A stretch of 64,000 bases of DNA from Meconema thalassinum (Eukaryota; Arthropoda; Insecta; Orthoptera; Tettigoniidae), in the NCBI GenBank assembly GCA_946902985.2, contig OX336388.2:1701187978-1701251977 (forward strand). Reading direction: 5' to 3'. The position numbers and the translations under genes are program-made. How positions within the stretch are numbered: position 1 is the first letter of the stretch; each line of letters begins with the position of its first letter. Positions 63,669 to 64,000 of this stretch are shown in pieces. The notes beneath the pieces are model-generated. The model did not search any database and was not told where the DNA came from. It saw only the letters and a program-made list of their open reading frames with translations.

Positions 63669-64000
63669 TTTTTTTTAGCGTATGGCTTTTAGTGCCGGGA
63701 GTGTCCGAGGACATGTTCGGCTCGCCAGTTTTGTAGCTGCTTCGAGACGGACACCCAATGGGTGAGCTACAAGTACCGTTGGGGAGGAAAGTTGGAAGGG
63801 AAGGGCGAGGAGTTGGAAGGTAGCGGCTGTGGCCTATAGTTAGAGACCAACCCCGGCATTTGCCTGGAAGGAAGATGGGAAACCACAGAAGACCATCTTC
63901 AAGGTTGCCGGCGGGGGAATTCGAACCTCCTCGCCTCCCGGATGTGAGCGACTGCCATTAGTCATGCCGTAACGACCACGGCTAACTCACCCGGTACACC
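63669..64000 (-). mobile_element. SINE E copy (runs to the window edge)
   Basis: Minus strand: head ACCGGGTGAGTTAGCCGTGG, B box GAGGTTCGAATTCCCCCGCC, central block CCAGGCAAATGCCGGGGTTG, then GGACAT/GCTCACCCATTGGG and the module CGAAGCAGCTACAAAACTGG...CGGCACTAAAAGCCATACGC ending in A8. The last module is shared with SINE D at 34833. Confidence 0.82.

Overview
The window is eukaryotic, and everything points to a large, repeat-rich insect genome. It has tRNA-headed SINEs of several kinds, gypsy-type and BEL/Pao-type LTR retrotransposons, mariner/Tc1, hAT, Mutator-like and Helitron-like DNA transposons, Penelope-like and LINE fragments, and (ATT)n microsatellites. The SINE types resemble those of polyneopteran insects such as katydids and crickets, but that placement is an impression from memory. 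No bacterial-type operon, rRNA gene, CRISPR array or free-standing tRNA gene is visible. Almost all coding-like sequence belongs to transposable elements. Host coding sequence is limited to one good internal-exon candidate (36831-37100, +) and one weaker one (31966-32073, +), so the window may be largely intronic or intergenic.

Layout. 1-3905: a 163-bp tandem repeat, a 1.4-kb repeat with terminal inverted repeats ('X'), a Helitron-like relic and a SINE. 4188-16665: an essentially complete gypsy-like retrotransposon on the minus strand, with 2.75-kb LTRs and a TTAT target duplication. The LTRs differ by under 1%, yet pol is broken. 16666-26600: mariner relic, SINEs and a decayed Mutator-like transposase. 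26831-29791: a Tc1-like element whose left end sits in a 315-bp tandem duplication. 29800-37260: old repeats, SINEs, a foldback, a Tc1 remnant and the exon candidates. 37273-39863: an inverted-arm element with a 12-bp target duplication. Its arms fold like hammerhead ribozymes, and its loop holds a Helitron-like element that in turn holds a SINE. 40400-44519: SINEs, an ATCCGC-rich element and a second X copy. 44520-50878: a minus-strand BEL/Pao element with a GTACT duplication, inserted at a SINE and broken by frameshifts and a stop. 51200-55700: a 5S-like SINE, nested SINEs, a hAT relic beside a Penelope-type GIY-YIG fragment, and two LINE 3' ends. 56500-58400: complex satellite carrying a PHD-finger ORF. 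58400-64000: SINEs, a Helitron-like end and microsatellites.

Recurrent themes are nesting (SINE in Helitron in foldback; SINE C in another SINE; BEL at a SINE; hAT in Penelope) and SINE modularity. Several different RNA-polymerase-III heads are joined to one conserved central block and to a few exchangeable 3' tails. All boundaries are by eye; SINE limits are good to about 5-15 bp unless a target duplication is stated.
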